Origin: Sipunculus nudus
Lineage: Eukaryota; Annelida; Sipuncula; Golfingiida; Sipunculidae
NCBI GenBank assembly: GCA_026874595.1
Contig: CM049322.1
Span: 49,329,340-49,393,339, forward strand
Direction: 5' to 3'
Length of the DNA: 64,000 bases
The notes under the pieces are model-generated. The model did not search any database. It was not told the DNA's origin and saw only the letters and a program-made list of their open reading frames with translations. Below, in pieces: positions 37,765 through 51,400 of the stretch (position 1 is its first letter; every line of letters starts with the position of its first letter). Both the position numbers and the translations under genes were made by a program.

Positions 37765-38172
37765 CACAAAGTCTCGTAGCTGTTTAGTTGCTGGGCCATG
37801 CTATTGGTATAAACTACCTGCGGCATTAAGATCTGTGGCAATAAAAAACTTTTAAGGAAAACTAAAAACATCTTCTATAATCAGAGCAGATTTTAATTAT
37901 TCATAATAGACTTGTGTCTCTTTTAATTCATTTTTAATATATTTTTTTTTATTTTTTTGTTGGTAAAAAGTCAATCATGCTAGAATTTTTATATTAACAT
38001 ACTTGTTCTAGATGTTTAGATATTTTATGGTTAGACTATGATGCCATGGTCATTAGTTTTGTAGGTATATTTTATTCACTCCACACTTTTACTCTTTAGC
38101 GCCTTAGAATGTTTTTAACACTATAGAAGCGCTATAAAAATGATTAAATGAATGAATGAATGCATGAATGAA
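37765..38172 (+). pseudogene. CR1-like LINE 3' end
   Basis: The 37771-37875 translation reads SRSCLVAGPCYWYKLPAALRS.. and later GKLKTS, matching the C-terminal RSFxxAGPxLWNSLPxxLR..FKxxLKTxLF signature of CR1-group elements. A 3' UTR follows, with GAAGCGCTATAAAAATGA and an ATGA-type tail (38138-38172), the usual CR1/L2-like 3' terminus. Nothing upstream of the C-terminus is recognisable, so the copy is 5'-truncated and carries a stop. Confidence 0.6.
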
Positions 38173-38208
38173 AAGTCTCACTGTTAACAGTTAAGTTTAA
38201 CAGGGTCC

Positions 38209-39091
38209 CTGGAGATCTCGGACCTTTTACATTTTGGCCCACACGAAGGCGGACAATTTCAGATCGGACCATTATGATCTCGGACCACTGGGCCGACGAT
38301 TTCGGCCCACTTTGTATCTGGCCTCTACTATCTCGGACCACTTTGTGATCGGGCAACTACGATCTTGGACAAATTAAATATAAATGTCCTGCCTGCTTAA
38401 GCTGTTATGAAATAACCTATGTTATGATAACAATAAACAATATTATTTCGTCTGAGCGCGATGCAGATGTTAAAAATTCCACTTGGACAGGTTGGGCCTA
38501 CGACAGCTCAGTATGTATATATCCACTCAAACAATTTTACGTTCATTAAATCTTTCATTCCTTTGATTTTTCTTTCATTTAATCTGTCTATCATTCTATT
38601 TTTTCTTTCATTCAATCTTTCCCTCATTCAATCTTTCTTTCATTTATTCATTCATTCTTTCGTTCATTCAATCGTTCATACATTCAATCTTATATTAATT
38701 ATTCTGTCTTTCTTTCATTCTTTATCACAAACACTCGTATATTTTAATACACGACCAAATGCGTAAACTTTAGAATTACATTTATTTATAAATTATGATT
38801 AAGACGGCATGTAGCAAATGATTATAGGCCTAATGATGGAGAGAAAAATAAATAAGAGAGAGGGGCAATTGCATAATAATGCTTAGAGTAATAATGTTTT
38901 AATTACGGTTTGAAGACGGAACATATACTTTGACAACGACATGACGAGTCCGATCGAGGTCTGAAGGGGTCCGATATCGTGGTCCGAGATAGTACGGAAT
39001 GTGGTCCGAGAACTTCGACCCGGTGGTCCGAGATTGTGCTAAGCGGTCCGACTTCATGTGGGCCGAGATGTAAAAGGTCCGAGATCTCCAG
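38209..39091. mobile_element. element with inverted ends built of repeated TCTCGGACC units
   Basis: The left end (38209-38375) starts CTGGAGATCTCGGACCTTTT and continues with spaced TCTCGGACCAC units. The right end (38925-39091) is its inverted counterpart (GGTCCGAGATCTCCAG at 39076-39091). The arms are about 165 bases each and the interior is pyrimidine-rich and non-coding. No target duplication was identified. Confidence 0.65.
38530..38725 (+). repeat. imperfect TTTCATTCAATC pyrimidine-rich repeat
   Basis: Loose repetition of TTCATT, CAATC and TCTTTC units within the inverted-end element. The 101-codon opening across it is low-complexity Phe/Leu/Ser. Confidence 0.8.
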
Positions 39092-39926
39092 AAAGCGTTT
39101 ATCAAGGGTTGACAGATCTTAATTATTAGTCCTGTAAATGTAGGTGCCCCTTTCGTGTGTAATTTTTATTATGAGGTTATCACTGTTCCCTGCCATGCAC
39201 ATTTCATACTAGATTTGTGGTATGATGTCGATTCAGAATAGACTAGTTTCCTATAAAATGGTTTTAAATTGTTCACAAGAAAAGGTAGGCTTTCATGCAT
39301 TTCCCCTTCTTAGGGGCAAAAGTTCTCGTATTCTAAGAATTGAAAAAAAAATATTGTGAAAAAAAAACAGGTGGACATGGGTGATGAAAGTTAGAACCGC
39401 AACTATAGTAGAAATAGCCATCGGATGGACTGTTCAGTACATAAACTTGACTATATAGAAAATGATGTTACTTTTACTGCTTATTTCTATTCTATATTTT
39501 TTATGGAACATAAAAAACACTATGTCTAAAATGATGATATCGTTTTCTTCTGACACATCTCCACGAAGTACTATTATCTTTCCATTTTATGGGCTTGTGT
39601 GGTGTGTTTCATGCCTGTAGAATGACACCGGAGTAATTAGTTCACCAGAACACAGAAAATATTGGGAAATCACACTCCACACTGTCGTAGGAACTGGCTG
39701 GCATGAATCTTTAAATTAATTAACCCTGCAAAAATTATATATTATTTTAGTATTTATATTGAATATTTACATTGAATATGGCTAATTATCAACCTTGGAC
39801 AGTAATTCTTTACGATTGAAGTGTCATCTTAGTCCGATATTATTTTACTTGTGATCAGTATGCCTTAAATATCATACATACATATCATACTTCAGTATAT
39901 AAACATGAAACGTATATTTTATTGTT

Positions 39927-39929
<3 letters not shown>

Positions 39930-39962
<33 letters not shown>
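39930..39962. repeat. (CA)n-(TA)n compound microsatellite
   Basis: A CA run passing directly into a TA run. Confidence 0.9.
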
Positions 39963-39963
<1 letters not shown>

Positions 39964-40789
39964 ATTGCTATATACTTGTGGTCCTTTTCACCAATGGCTG
40001 ATCAATGGAATTATGCTTTCATTTGTATCCCTCTTACTAATGCAGCTAGGTTCTATAACATGTCTATATATCTATAGTATCATGATAACAAAAACTGTTA
40101 ATTTACAATCTAAATCCATCCTATGATATATTCCCAAAAGTTTAGGAATAATGTCATTTATGATAGCGTAATTTTTACTACAGCAGTACCTGTCGTTAGG
40201 GGACATCTGTGGGATTTGCCTTCTGCACTTGATTATAGGCCTATATCTCTTTTCTCTTTTTATTTACAGAAACTTTTTTTCGGCCTACAGAGGACTATTA
40301 TGACCCAGTAATATCTCTGTGCACATTTTTCAGGACTATACACATTTATATCCATGGTGTTATTGTGTGTCTCTTTGTGCTGACCACGACAACCAAAGGG
40401 GGGGGGGAGGCATGGCTAATTCAGCATACCCTAATGTATCTTCGTACAGCGCTGTACCATTCTCTAGTAGTTTCTCTCGAACTGCTGCTGAACTATACCC
40501 TAAACTTTTTTATTCGCCTTAACGTGTTAAATTATCATCATTTACTTTGTTTTTTATCGGGTGCAGGATGTAATTGGTGCGACTTTCATAAATAAGACTA
40601 ATGGATACATTCGTTTATATTACTTCGTGATTGAAACGATGTATTTATTTTCTTTAAGCTTATTTTCTTTAGCAGAATGTGAAGGAATAAATGTAATGAA
40701 AATTACCTGATTAACAGCAGGTATATATCAATGATTTATATGTCCATAAAAGAAACAATACAATCTGATTTAGATACAGCTTATCTTAT

Positions 40790-41000
40790 TGTTCAGTCTA
40801 CATACTTCCTGAATATAAGAACAATAATGTCTAGTTTTTCTTGGTTCTTTTGAAATTTACTTTACCCTATTAACTAATGCATAACTTGTTCACTATACAC
40901 ATTTTACGAATATAAGAACAATAATGTCTAGTTTTGCTATGTACTTTTGAAATTTACTTTACCCTATTAACTTATACATACCTGAAGAATACATAAAAAC
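40790..41000 (+). repeat. two-copy tandem repeat, period about 107 bp
   Basis: GAATATAAGAACAATAATGT begins at 40811 and 40918, and both copies run on to TTTACTTTACCCTATTAACT. Confidence 0.85.
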
Positions 41001-42126
41001 CGTTTAATATAGCACCGTGATTGAATAAAATGAACCTTTTGAATTAATTCAAATGGTTGAGTACAGAAATTGTCAACAACTTCTCTTCCTTGAGCAAATG
41101 AATTATTACATCTTTGCCTTTAACATATGGTTACATGCAGAAAATTCAAACTGTCCCGATTTGGATTGATATTTACAGGCGACCATGCCAAATTGTGTGG
41201 TTTTCTGATTAAAAGCAACAATTTACGTTCAGATGGCCTTGTACCCATGAAACTATCCTTTAATCATAGCCAAGAAATTTAATGAAGTAATCTGATTGTA
41301 TCAATTGTAAAATAGGAATACAATGGGTGAATTAGCCTACAGGGAACAGGGACCACATTACGTGGACGAAAGTTTCCATATATATTCTTAGGGACATAGC
41401 AATAGATTCCATACATCAACAATTTAATTATATCGACATTAATATTTCATTACAGTCTCCACATATATGGCGTCACGAAATTGAGAATAGGTCTCCATGT
41501 TGAGCATAAATACCAGGGGAATTCAGATCCATGTGAATGTATTATTTATAGCAGCAGAACAGACGTATGTGACTGCACTCAGGTTGCATAGGTGCTGTTT
41601 ATCACAGAGTCACGACAGGTCAAAGTGTTACTGTTACATTTGTCTATATTTTGTGATATTGCAGATTACCTTCCAAGTGAATGACAAAGAATGGTTCAAT
41701 GAAATTGCATGCTGATCTGATAGAAAGGCCAGGAGACAGCATCATAGACCCAAGAGATAACATATTCCACTAACGGTAATAATTTATTGCCTTTTGAAGC
41801 AGTAAAAATGAGAAAAAGAAATCGAAGGTTGTCAATATCCTGACCAATCCGTTTATTTGACTTTTTTTATAAGAAGACCTGTAAATTGATTTGATTGCAT
41901 GGGGAATTAAAGAGGATAAAAGTTGAAAATGATATACATATACCTAAAGAAAGTTTATATGAAAATGTGGAAGTGGCACAAGTAAACAAGGACACATCAA
42001 AGACTGCGTTTATATTTGGTGGTACTATGAGATAAGGTGGTACTATGAGTATTCCCTGCTGTGGCAGTGTGAGATGGAAGAGAAATAGTAATTATTCTGT
42101 ACGAAAGTATACTTCAAAGAGACACC

Positions 42127-42403
42127 ATGAAGGCCTTGATGCGTTGTTATAAGTATGTATTTATCTGTGCCATTTTTGGCACTGTTACTTACGTTATACA
42201 GTGGGTCCTGTTCACTTCTCTTAAATGTGACATTTACTGGAAATACTTCCGCTACGGTCTTGACTACAAGGTCATCCATATGAACGAAGCAGAATATAGA
42301 CAAGATCTTCTCAAAATCTGTGAACGGAAGGAGTATCAGATGGAAAGCAAGGTCAAAGGTCAAATGAAGCCTCTCTGCCCATGCACCTGGCCACGGGGAC
42401 TTG
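42127..42403 (+). CDS. B4GALT-like exon 1: start, membrane anchor, stem
   Basis: Start codon in context GACACCATGA, residues 1-92 and the first base of codon 93. The anchor lies at about residues 9-29 (KYVFICAIF..). A donor TTG|GTAAGT follows. The 161-codon minus-strand opening here is antisense to it. A non-coding exon further upstream cannot be excluded. Confidence 0.85.
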
Positions 42404-45400
42404 GTAAGTACCAGTGATAGACGTAAATGCACCGCACTCAGTAGGGAGTATACCTCCGTCAACGAAAAACAAATCTGCTTGATCAGCACTAACCCTGTTA
42501 ACAGTGAGGGACCCTTGAATCCATTCAATTTAAATCAATTTTTTATTCAATTCTCTCGAATAAATTATTACATGAACACAGTAGTAAATTTCAGACTTTC
42601 TTTTTAATAATAACAAATATTTTACCACAATGAATGTAAGTGAATGTTAACAAGTAGAGGAACAATGCAGCTTGCCCTGTATTCATCACCACCATTTATG
42701 TTTCTGTGCGAGTGGAATGGTTCACCAGTGAGCGTTTAAAGAGGATCTTGAGCATATGCACAATACAGCCTTAACACTGTAGTGTGCTCCATCAAAGTTG
42801 AAAGCTAATTGAGGGTTCCTGGATTGTACATGAGAAGTAATAATCAAAACAAATGGATATGGAGGTTATGCATCATCTACAATTTAATTGAGAGGTTGCG
42901 ATTCAGTGCATAGATTATTTGATGCATTTTACACCCCTAAGTTGCACCTCTTTTTTCGGCTTATTGTCCCCTGTTTCTTCGGAAAGGGGGACATTGATTT
43001 TGGTTTGTCTGTTTGCCTGTCTGTCCGTCTGTCTGGCTATCTGTCCGTCCATCAGGTCTTCCAAATTTACAATTCACAAAAAATTATGACATGTTGAGAC
43101 TTCTTCAGGAGACAATGAAAACTGAAACACTGTCATTATGACATGTATATACATGTGGAGACATCTTCAGGGAAAATAAAAACTAAAACATTGTGAAGGC
43201 AAACCATAATAACAAGAGGCGGAAGCGGGTGGACAAATTCCACGAATTCGCTTGTTTATGTTGTTTTGTTGTTAGGCTTTATTTACTCAATCACTTAAAT
43301 AAATAGTTGCTCAATCTGGGCCCAGGTACAATAGGAGATATACGATCAGTTATGACTAGTTATGACCTGCAATCGAGAGAAGTTGCCGACAATCATATAA
43401 GTGATTGCTTGTGGTTGTGAATGATTGCAGGAGGAAAACTAGCGGTTATGAGATGTTTGATCTTGCCGAAAGCTTCCTTATGACTTGAATGGTCGTGGAT
43501 TAATGTACATGCAGGGATCGTAATACTTTGAAATATTCTCCTATAGCGGAAAAGCATTAATACAGGTTTGCCTTTCCATAGAAAAATGTGCCTTTCCGCT
43601 AAAGACGCATCCTACATAACAAAAATATATATGTGCCAAACATTCGGTCATATTTTACTCCGTGTAAACCTTATTGTGCCATTTTACATGCTAACCTACA
43701 TCTACACTTGCATACAAAAAGAACTGAATGTTTTCAATAATAAAACTGTTATATATAAAAAATATGACTGTGCAGTGAAAAAACAAGACAATATAGGAGA
43801 TGAGAGCCTAAATACTGGAACGTATAAGAAATTATAGACCTTTTCTTAAAAGGAAATAAGAGTCGGTTGAACACCAACTGTAAACTATTTTGTTTTCGTG
43901 GCATGTTTGCAACTACTTATCAACTATTATTATGGAGAACTTCTTGGTGTTCACCTTTCCAATGGATTTGTTCAATATGAGAAAAAATGCCTTTCCGTGC
44001 ATGTGTATGGCTGTCAGGGAGAGGTAGAAAGTCGTTATTACGACTTCTGACATGTATAGTCGTAACTGATTGTAAATGTAAGTTGTCTTTAAGCGGTGAC
44101 AGTTACCGTTTCATTTCCCTGAGCATTGTTTCGCTGTGATCATCTGCAAAATAATTGATAAAAAAAAGAGTTAGCCTCATCAGCCAAGGCTATTTATATT
44201 ACTTTATAACTATAATATACTATACATGTAATTTCTGCTTATATAAAGGTGATTTAAACTCCGGATATTTAAACTTTAAAATTATATATAATGAAAATAT
44301 GAAAGTGTGCCAATACTGTAAGATTGCCAGATAATAATGACTAGTATCACTGGAAGAAATGCATTATTAATAATCAGTCTTTGGTTGCTGATTTTCCTTC
44401 ACTCATCATACATGAATTTACATCCTATAGTATCAAACATTTGAAACCAGTACTATTAACGTGAGATGTATGTGATACAGAAGCTTATGGTAGCTCATGT
44501 CGTCACTCTTGTTTTTCATTTTAGGTCCTTTAGCGATAAATGGGAGCGATCTCAGAGAATCTCCGACATTCCAAGCCGTAGCAAATTTTCACACAGAGCT
44601 CTCACCGGGAGGGACCTGGCGACCTCCAAACTGTACTTCCCGCCACAAGGTGGCAGTAATTGTACCATATCGAGACCGATCCCATCATTTACAGATATTT
44701 ATTTCACATATTCACCCAGTGTTACAGAGGCAACAGCTTGACTACAGGATATTTCTGGTGAAACAGGTATTGTCTGTGGTTGGTTCATATTTGCAATGCC
44801 GAAATCTCTTGATTTCTTCATTTTGAATATTTGGGAGGGTTTAATTTTTGTGATCTAACCTAGACCTTTAAAATCCGAATGCAACGGAAATGGGGGACAT
44901 TTATTTAGGTTTGAATGTCCGTCTGTATATCCTTCTGTCTTTCCGTTAGGTTTTTGTTTCTGTGTGATATATTTCATAAATATAATATGATTTTTTTTTT
45001 AATTTGGGTCAGTGATTGCTCTCATGCATACCTTGGTTGGGATTGGTTTGGATTGTCTGAAATTTTTGTATAACCATCTGCAAAACAAACAAAATATATT
45101 CCCTGTTGTTATCATTTCATAATAAAAATTATGACATGAGGAGACATCTGCAAGGGACAATGGAAACTAAAACACAAGCACTATGACATGTGGAGACATC
45201 TCCAGGGAAAAATAAAAACTTAAAATATCAGAAGACAAGCAAGAACTTTACAGGAAGCTAAAATGACAAGAGGCGGAAGCAGGAGACGTAATTTCCAAAA
45301 ATCTGCTTCTTATAAAATACTAATTATTTTCCCAATAACTTATTTATTTCTGCTACAGTTATTTTATGCTGACCTGAGTCACATTTGATAAGTCCCTGCC

Positions 45401-48400
45401 TGGTAATTACTACATATTTTACAATAATTAATGTGTATTTGCATTTATCAATTCAAATACCATTCTTTAGTTTGTTGATTAATGCTCCATGTTTTCAAAG
45501 ATGTAATAATAATCCATTTTCCAGAGAAAATATTGAGAAAGTTAAAAAATCAGACATTTAATAATATTCAAGGAAATGACCTCAATCTTGTGTGCTCTAA
45601 TCAAGTATTCATTTATCAGTTATGTTAAGGATTGGTTAATTATAGTCCTTTAAAAATGGTTATCATCTTTCTGTATTGATAAAAACACAACGGGAAACAA
45701 CTAGTGCTTGTTCAAATGTGACTCAGTGTAATTAATATTAAATGTTAATGTGTCAGATTTAAGTCAAATGTGGTTTAATATTATAAAAAGCAAATGCAAT
45801 TGATATATTTAGTAAATGGAAATGTGTATATTGTAATGTGTTTATTGTAATGTGTTTTTATTGTGTATATTGAGTCTGCAGAAAAGCTGAAATATGTAAC
45901 TGGAGAATTTTTCATCATTAAATAAAAAATCACATGATACTAAATTTCAGCTGTCATTGTGAGGATAATACCTAACACCTGCATTTGCATTTGAAATGAA
46001 AATGTTTTCCTGCTTTTATTCAATCTCAAATGCACAATTACTAGTAGCTTTTCATTTTAATGAAAATGTGACTTTTTCAAATGTAAATGTAAATGTATTT
46101 GCCTTTTATCCTGAGGCATTTTTATTAAGCTGTGTTGCCATGTTCGTGTATATGTGTGGAAAGTTCATATGATTTTGTCACATTAACTGTGGTGACAAAT
46201 ATATATGTCACCTATTTTTTTCATGCATATATGCACATAATCACACATGATTATATCCACACATGGAATCAGAGATCTTACCATTTCATCTAAGAGTTTG
46301 TATTCTATATAAGAGTTTGTGAGTCTTTAATGTTTTCACAGACAAAAGAACCCAAGATGTTCAACAAAGCAGCGTTAATGAACGCAGGATTCCAGCAGGC
46401 CAAAACTACCGACCAGTATGACTGTTACGTGTTCCATGATGTAGACACACTCATCCAGGACGATCGCAATATCTACGCCTGCTCTTCTGATCCCCGCCAT
46501 GTTGCCTCTCATGTAGACAGGTATCATTACGAGTAAGTGATAACTTGTATCTCTTTAGCTGAGTTTTCATGTATCCACAAAGCTTGTCTCAAATCACTTC
46601 TTTTTAAAAGATAAACTCTTTTTGAGGATTTCCTAAATTGATGCTTATAACTCTTTTTTAAAGTCATCTTAGCTATAGTCATGGTCCTTTGTCCGTCGTC
46701 CGTCTGTTAACACAGCTCATTTTGAAAACTGTTGGACCTACGAATTAAAAATTTTGCATACAGTAAGATGTCCCCTAAAGCTCCTTCCATACCGAAACTC
46801 GGGTCACTAAGAATTCATTCATTCGATATATTAAGAAAAAATACACAATTTTCTATTAAAACACACTATTACACTTCAAGGAGTGTAATAAAAATAATAA
46901 AAATCACTGATTTGTTTTTTACCATATATATATAAACATATTCCTCTCTATATTTCATATGCATACGAGAAATTATGACAGTATTTTGTAATTTTTTTTT
47001 AAGTTATGGACCGGAACATTATGCACTTTGTAAAAAATCAGGATATATTTACTCACTTAACATTAGAATTCCTGGCGCTAGATACATTTTATTTTCAGGT
47101 ATATAACTTTATTTAATCAAAATTCAATTGTTTAATGAAAATTAGACCCGAAGTTTTCAAATTTTATAAGTTGTCAGCATAAATATGAAATCCTCACCTA
47201 ACATTTTCCCCAGCTTTGACCACGGTTGTTTGTTTCCTGTAAGCACTGTTGATATATTTTTCACACATAAAGATTTTTGTTTTGAAAGCTGAAAGAAATT
47301 TGCAAAATATGTAGCTTTTGTTAAATTTTTTATAAGACGTTGTCAGACCAATGCTCTACGCAGCCCCTCTTCAGTCACTTGTATGTCACCTTGTTCACCC
47401 TTCAGGCAAATTATGCACGCTTTAGGGCATATACTTGGCAGCCAGGCAGCTTATGGCTGCCTCAGTGGATCCAGGTGTCCAACCTAACTTATCTGGCAGT
47501 TTTTTAACGATCAACATACCATTAAACAATAAATAAATGAATTTTTATTGGTTTTTATAACTAATTTAAGAAAAAAATGATAGAAAACGAATTTGTTAGT
47601 TGATTAGTAACAGGAAATTACCTTGCAATTAGTGATGTTGTAAAAATCTTGTATATTCCAAATACAAACTTGCAGTTACCTATGGTATTTTTCTTTCAAA
47701 TTTTAATTATAAAATAAATAATTGAATTATATTATTCATTACTAATCATTAGGGATCAAATGAAGGAAAAAGGAAAGACAAAGATTCAGTTGATAATAAT
47801 AATCTAAATTTCCAGGTCTTTTCCAAGTCTTTTAGCTTGTTAATTTACATGTATTGCAAAATAAAAAAAATATGTCAAAATTAAAAAAAAAACTACTAAG
47901 ACAAGTACTAATTAAAGATTTCAATATGTTTAACTTATGTAATTAAGACTCGAGGCTGTATCAGCTGTCACAAGACTATGTAAATAAACAAAATTCATAT
48001 TACTGGTTCTTTTATTTAAGTTAATAGAATTAAACTTGCCCAGCTCTAGTTTGCCCCTTGGATGATTTATAGGGTGTTCTTATCCTCAGGTTATTTTTTA
48101 CACAAATAGTGGTTTCATAGCTGAGACTACTTTTGATTTTTTTTCTGATATTTTTTTTAAATATTCGAATATGATAAAAAAAAATCAGATCAGATCAGGT
48201 ACTCTGTGCACTTGAAGCCGCTCTGAATTATTGTGTTAGATTGTTGGTGTCAAGCTCAGTTAAAACCTTGCGTTTACACTCGGAAATTTGCGTGGTCAAG
48301 ACAAAGAGCTATAAACTGAAGACTAGCACATTCTGCCAGCATCGGGTGCATTTTGGGAGTCTGAGTTTTGTGTGTAAATGGGACCAATGTATATACACAG

Positions 48401-51400
48401 TCGAGCCTGTCTAATATGACCCCTAAGGGACTGGACTCAAGTGGTCGTAGTAGACAGGTGGTCTTATAAGACAGGTTCTGAAAAATTTAGGAACTGCACA
48501 AACCCAGATGACCGATGTATGGCGGAAGTATACATATCAGACCACCTTTTTCAGTCTTTTGTAAAGGTGAAAGAACTTTGTGTTAAATGTATTTTGTAAT
48601 TATGTACTTATAATTATATGTGTAATGTTAGGTATAGATATGTGAATAAAATGAATCGGCATACAGTTGATTAAAATGTTATCTAAGCTTGCGCCGATTT
48701 TTCTCTGGACTCTCAGCCTTCTGAATGAGATTTAAGTTCTATTTAACGTTGCGTCTGGCGTGATGGTATGGTCTCAAAACATTGTACCAGAGTCTGTACA
48801 ACAGCAATTTATGGCAATACATTTAAAAATGACAAATGAAATTTAATACAAAGCCGAATGTGAATAGGTCGATCGCTAAACGCATTCTGCTAAGGTACAA
48901 TTTGAAAAAGATAGGTGGTCGTATTTTATAGGTTTTATATATAGATAATGTAACAGAATTCCGAAAGGGAATGATATCCAGTGGTCGTAATAGCCAGTTG
49001 CCCAAATTTTACAGGTTGGACTCTATTTGAATCCCCAGACTGAAAGTCATGAAGACTATAGGTGCCGAATGTTGGCACACTGCCGCAGACACTTTTAGTG
49101 CTATAAATAAACAATATTTCACGCTGTGATCATGAGCTATCCACTAGCTAAGCAAGGTATTGCGAAACGATGAAACTGATCAATTAGGTTGATGATGTGT
49201 ACACAGTTGTAAAAAAATTACGAAAACAGCAATGTCTTTTGAATGTAGTTTTGCATGTAACATCGACCGTGTCACGCTAATCCATGGGCTGTCTCTTTGA
49301 CCAATATTTGCACACAGGTACATGACCTTCCTTGCATGTGATGTCCGTCCACAATAGAGGAATTCACATTGTATTTTAGTTTAATATACTCTGACGGGAC
49401 CAGAAAGATTGTCCATTATCCTGGATATTAAGTTTTCCGCTTTACTGAGTTTGCTATAAACATATGAATATATTTAAATTTAATGGAACTCAGATGTTGT
49501 GTCTACATGTGTGAGTCTGTCTTACTGAGCTGTCCACAGGAAGGAGTTTCACTGTATATTTGTTACACCCTAAATATGAAATTGCCCATTATATTAAATG
49601 GTTAAAATCACTAGATCTGCTTACCCATTTCATGAAATGGCCACCTTAATTGGCAAATCTCTGATGGATTCTGATCACACTTTCTGTGTTAAATTAGGCA
49701 TACTAACACAGACAGGAATGTAAACAAAACCCTATTTTGTGTGAAATAAAAAAAAAATTGAATAATTCATTTAACTTCATTTTTATCAGACTAGCTGACT
49801 TTTAAGCCAACTGGGCTATACTGATCGGTCAGCGTTCGTCGTCCGTGTGTCGGTCTGTCCTTCTGTCAGACTGGCACGTTTTGACACCGTTGGACCTAAA
49901 AATCTTTAGCTGAATATCCAGGGAGGTCAATAAGAATTCTCCTTGGAAATCTTAACTTAGGTCACTGTGACCTTTATCCTCCGAGCTGTGGGGCCTAAAA
50001 GTGCCCCCAGAATATTAAAAAAATGATACAAAACCTACAGTATCTTCATGCATGGACTGCCCTTAGTCTTGCCTTGAATATTGACCATGACAAGTTTTGT
50101 CAGTTCCTGAAAACTGTCGGTGCCACGACCTTTTTTCTGTTTTTTTAGACCTTTAAATTACAGGAATAATGTCAATTTCTCGACTGTGGTCTCATCTAGT
50201 GTCCCGAAACCTGGTGTATTTATTTTATTACTGGTATCTTCAGTCCCTAAACACTGGTGGCTCCACCAGATTTTTTTTTCTATTTTTTATGATAATTAAG
50301 GTCAGCTGACTCATAGGCATCTGAGCTATAGTCTTGGACCATTTTCCATCCGTCCATCGTGCCGTCCTGCCGTCCGTCCGTAAAACACCGTTGGACCTAC
50401 GAAATCGAAAATCGGTATACAATTAGATGTCCCTTTGTCCTCCTACCAAAGTCGAAACTGGCGGTCTATGACTTCGTTTCTTTGAGAAATTAAGAAAAGA
50501 AAAACATTTATTAATAAAAACTTATTTTTTACACCTCAGGACTGCATAGTGTCATATCCACTCATTTGTTTTTCTTCATATTCACCAGAAATACTTCTCT
50601 TTATATTCCCTATGATCATGCCAGGAATTAGGTCCGTATTACGTAATTTGTAGAAGTAATGGGCCAAAACATAATGCACTTTGTAAAAAATGAGGAAATA
50701 CATTTTACATTGACATCAATAAGTTTTATAGCTAGGGGCTTGTTTTCAGGGATATAACTTTAAAAAATCAAAAGCAATTCAATACCCAAAATTACATCAG
50801 AATCCTATATTATTTTTAGATAATCGCCTTAAATATAAAATTGGAAGTTTAAATATTGCCCAATTTTGAACATGGCATGCTTTTTCCTGTAAGTACATTT
50901 GATTTTATTTTTTTACAGTAGGTACACATATGGATATTAATATGTTTACTTTTGAAATTTAAAAATAAAAGCTACACAATCAGGTTAGTATTGATTTTTT
51001 CAGAGGCTCTAATGTCAAAATTTACAATTTGAAGAACCAGTCGATCCACTCCTGGTCACTACAGCCTTGCCTGGGTAACATTATTACTAATGCAGCACTG
51101 GCGGAGAATTCCGGCTGTTACAGATGTAGAAATATTTTTTATGTGACCTCCCCCCCCCCCCCCAGCTAACAATATGTTGCAATATTTATTGCTATTGTTC
51201 ACTGTCATTTTCTAATTGTAAAGCTGTTTTCGAACCAACGTACACAGTTGTGTGAATTCTGAATCAAGTGTTATTTTCAGAAAATTATTGTTTTGAAAAT
51301 TGAAAAAAAATAATCATAAATAAATAAAGTCATCTGTGTACGTTATGTGATGTTGCCTGACCAAATCAATTATAAAAGTTCATGCAATATGAAACGCTGG

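Larger units (their letters stand above)
39092..42126. other. upstream of the B4GALT-like gene; no gene recognised
   Basis: No supported reading frame. GATATTGCAG at 41657-41666 could be a splice acceptor for a 5' UTR exon preceding the ATG at 42127, but no matching donor was identified. No TATA or CpG island is obvious directly upstream. Confidence 0.4.

Noticed and set aside
38461-38766. 101-codon Phe/Leu/Ser-rich opening
   Set aside because: Low-complexity translation of a TTTCATTCAATC repeat.
42043-42528. 161-codon minus-strand opening
   Set aside because: Antisense of exon 1 of the B4GALT-like gene; the sense strand has the start, anchor, donor and family match.
44466-44826. Long plus-strand openings read in other frames or through the donor at 44767
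   Set aside because: Only the frame continuing from exon 1 matches B4GALT; read-through into the intron is an ORF-caller artefact.
45985-46110. Another hAT-like element rich in CATTTG/CAAATG
   Set aside because: Hexamer content is similar to 52875-53340, but no matching termini or flanking duplication could be found.
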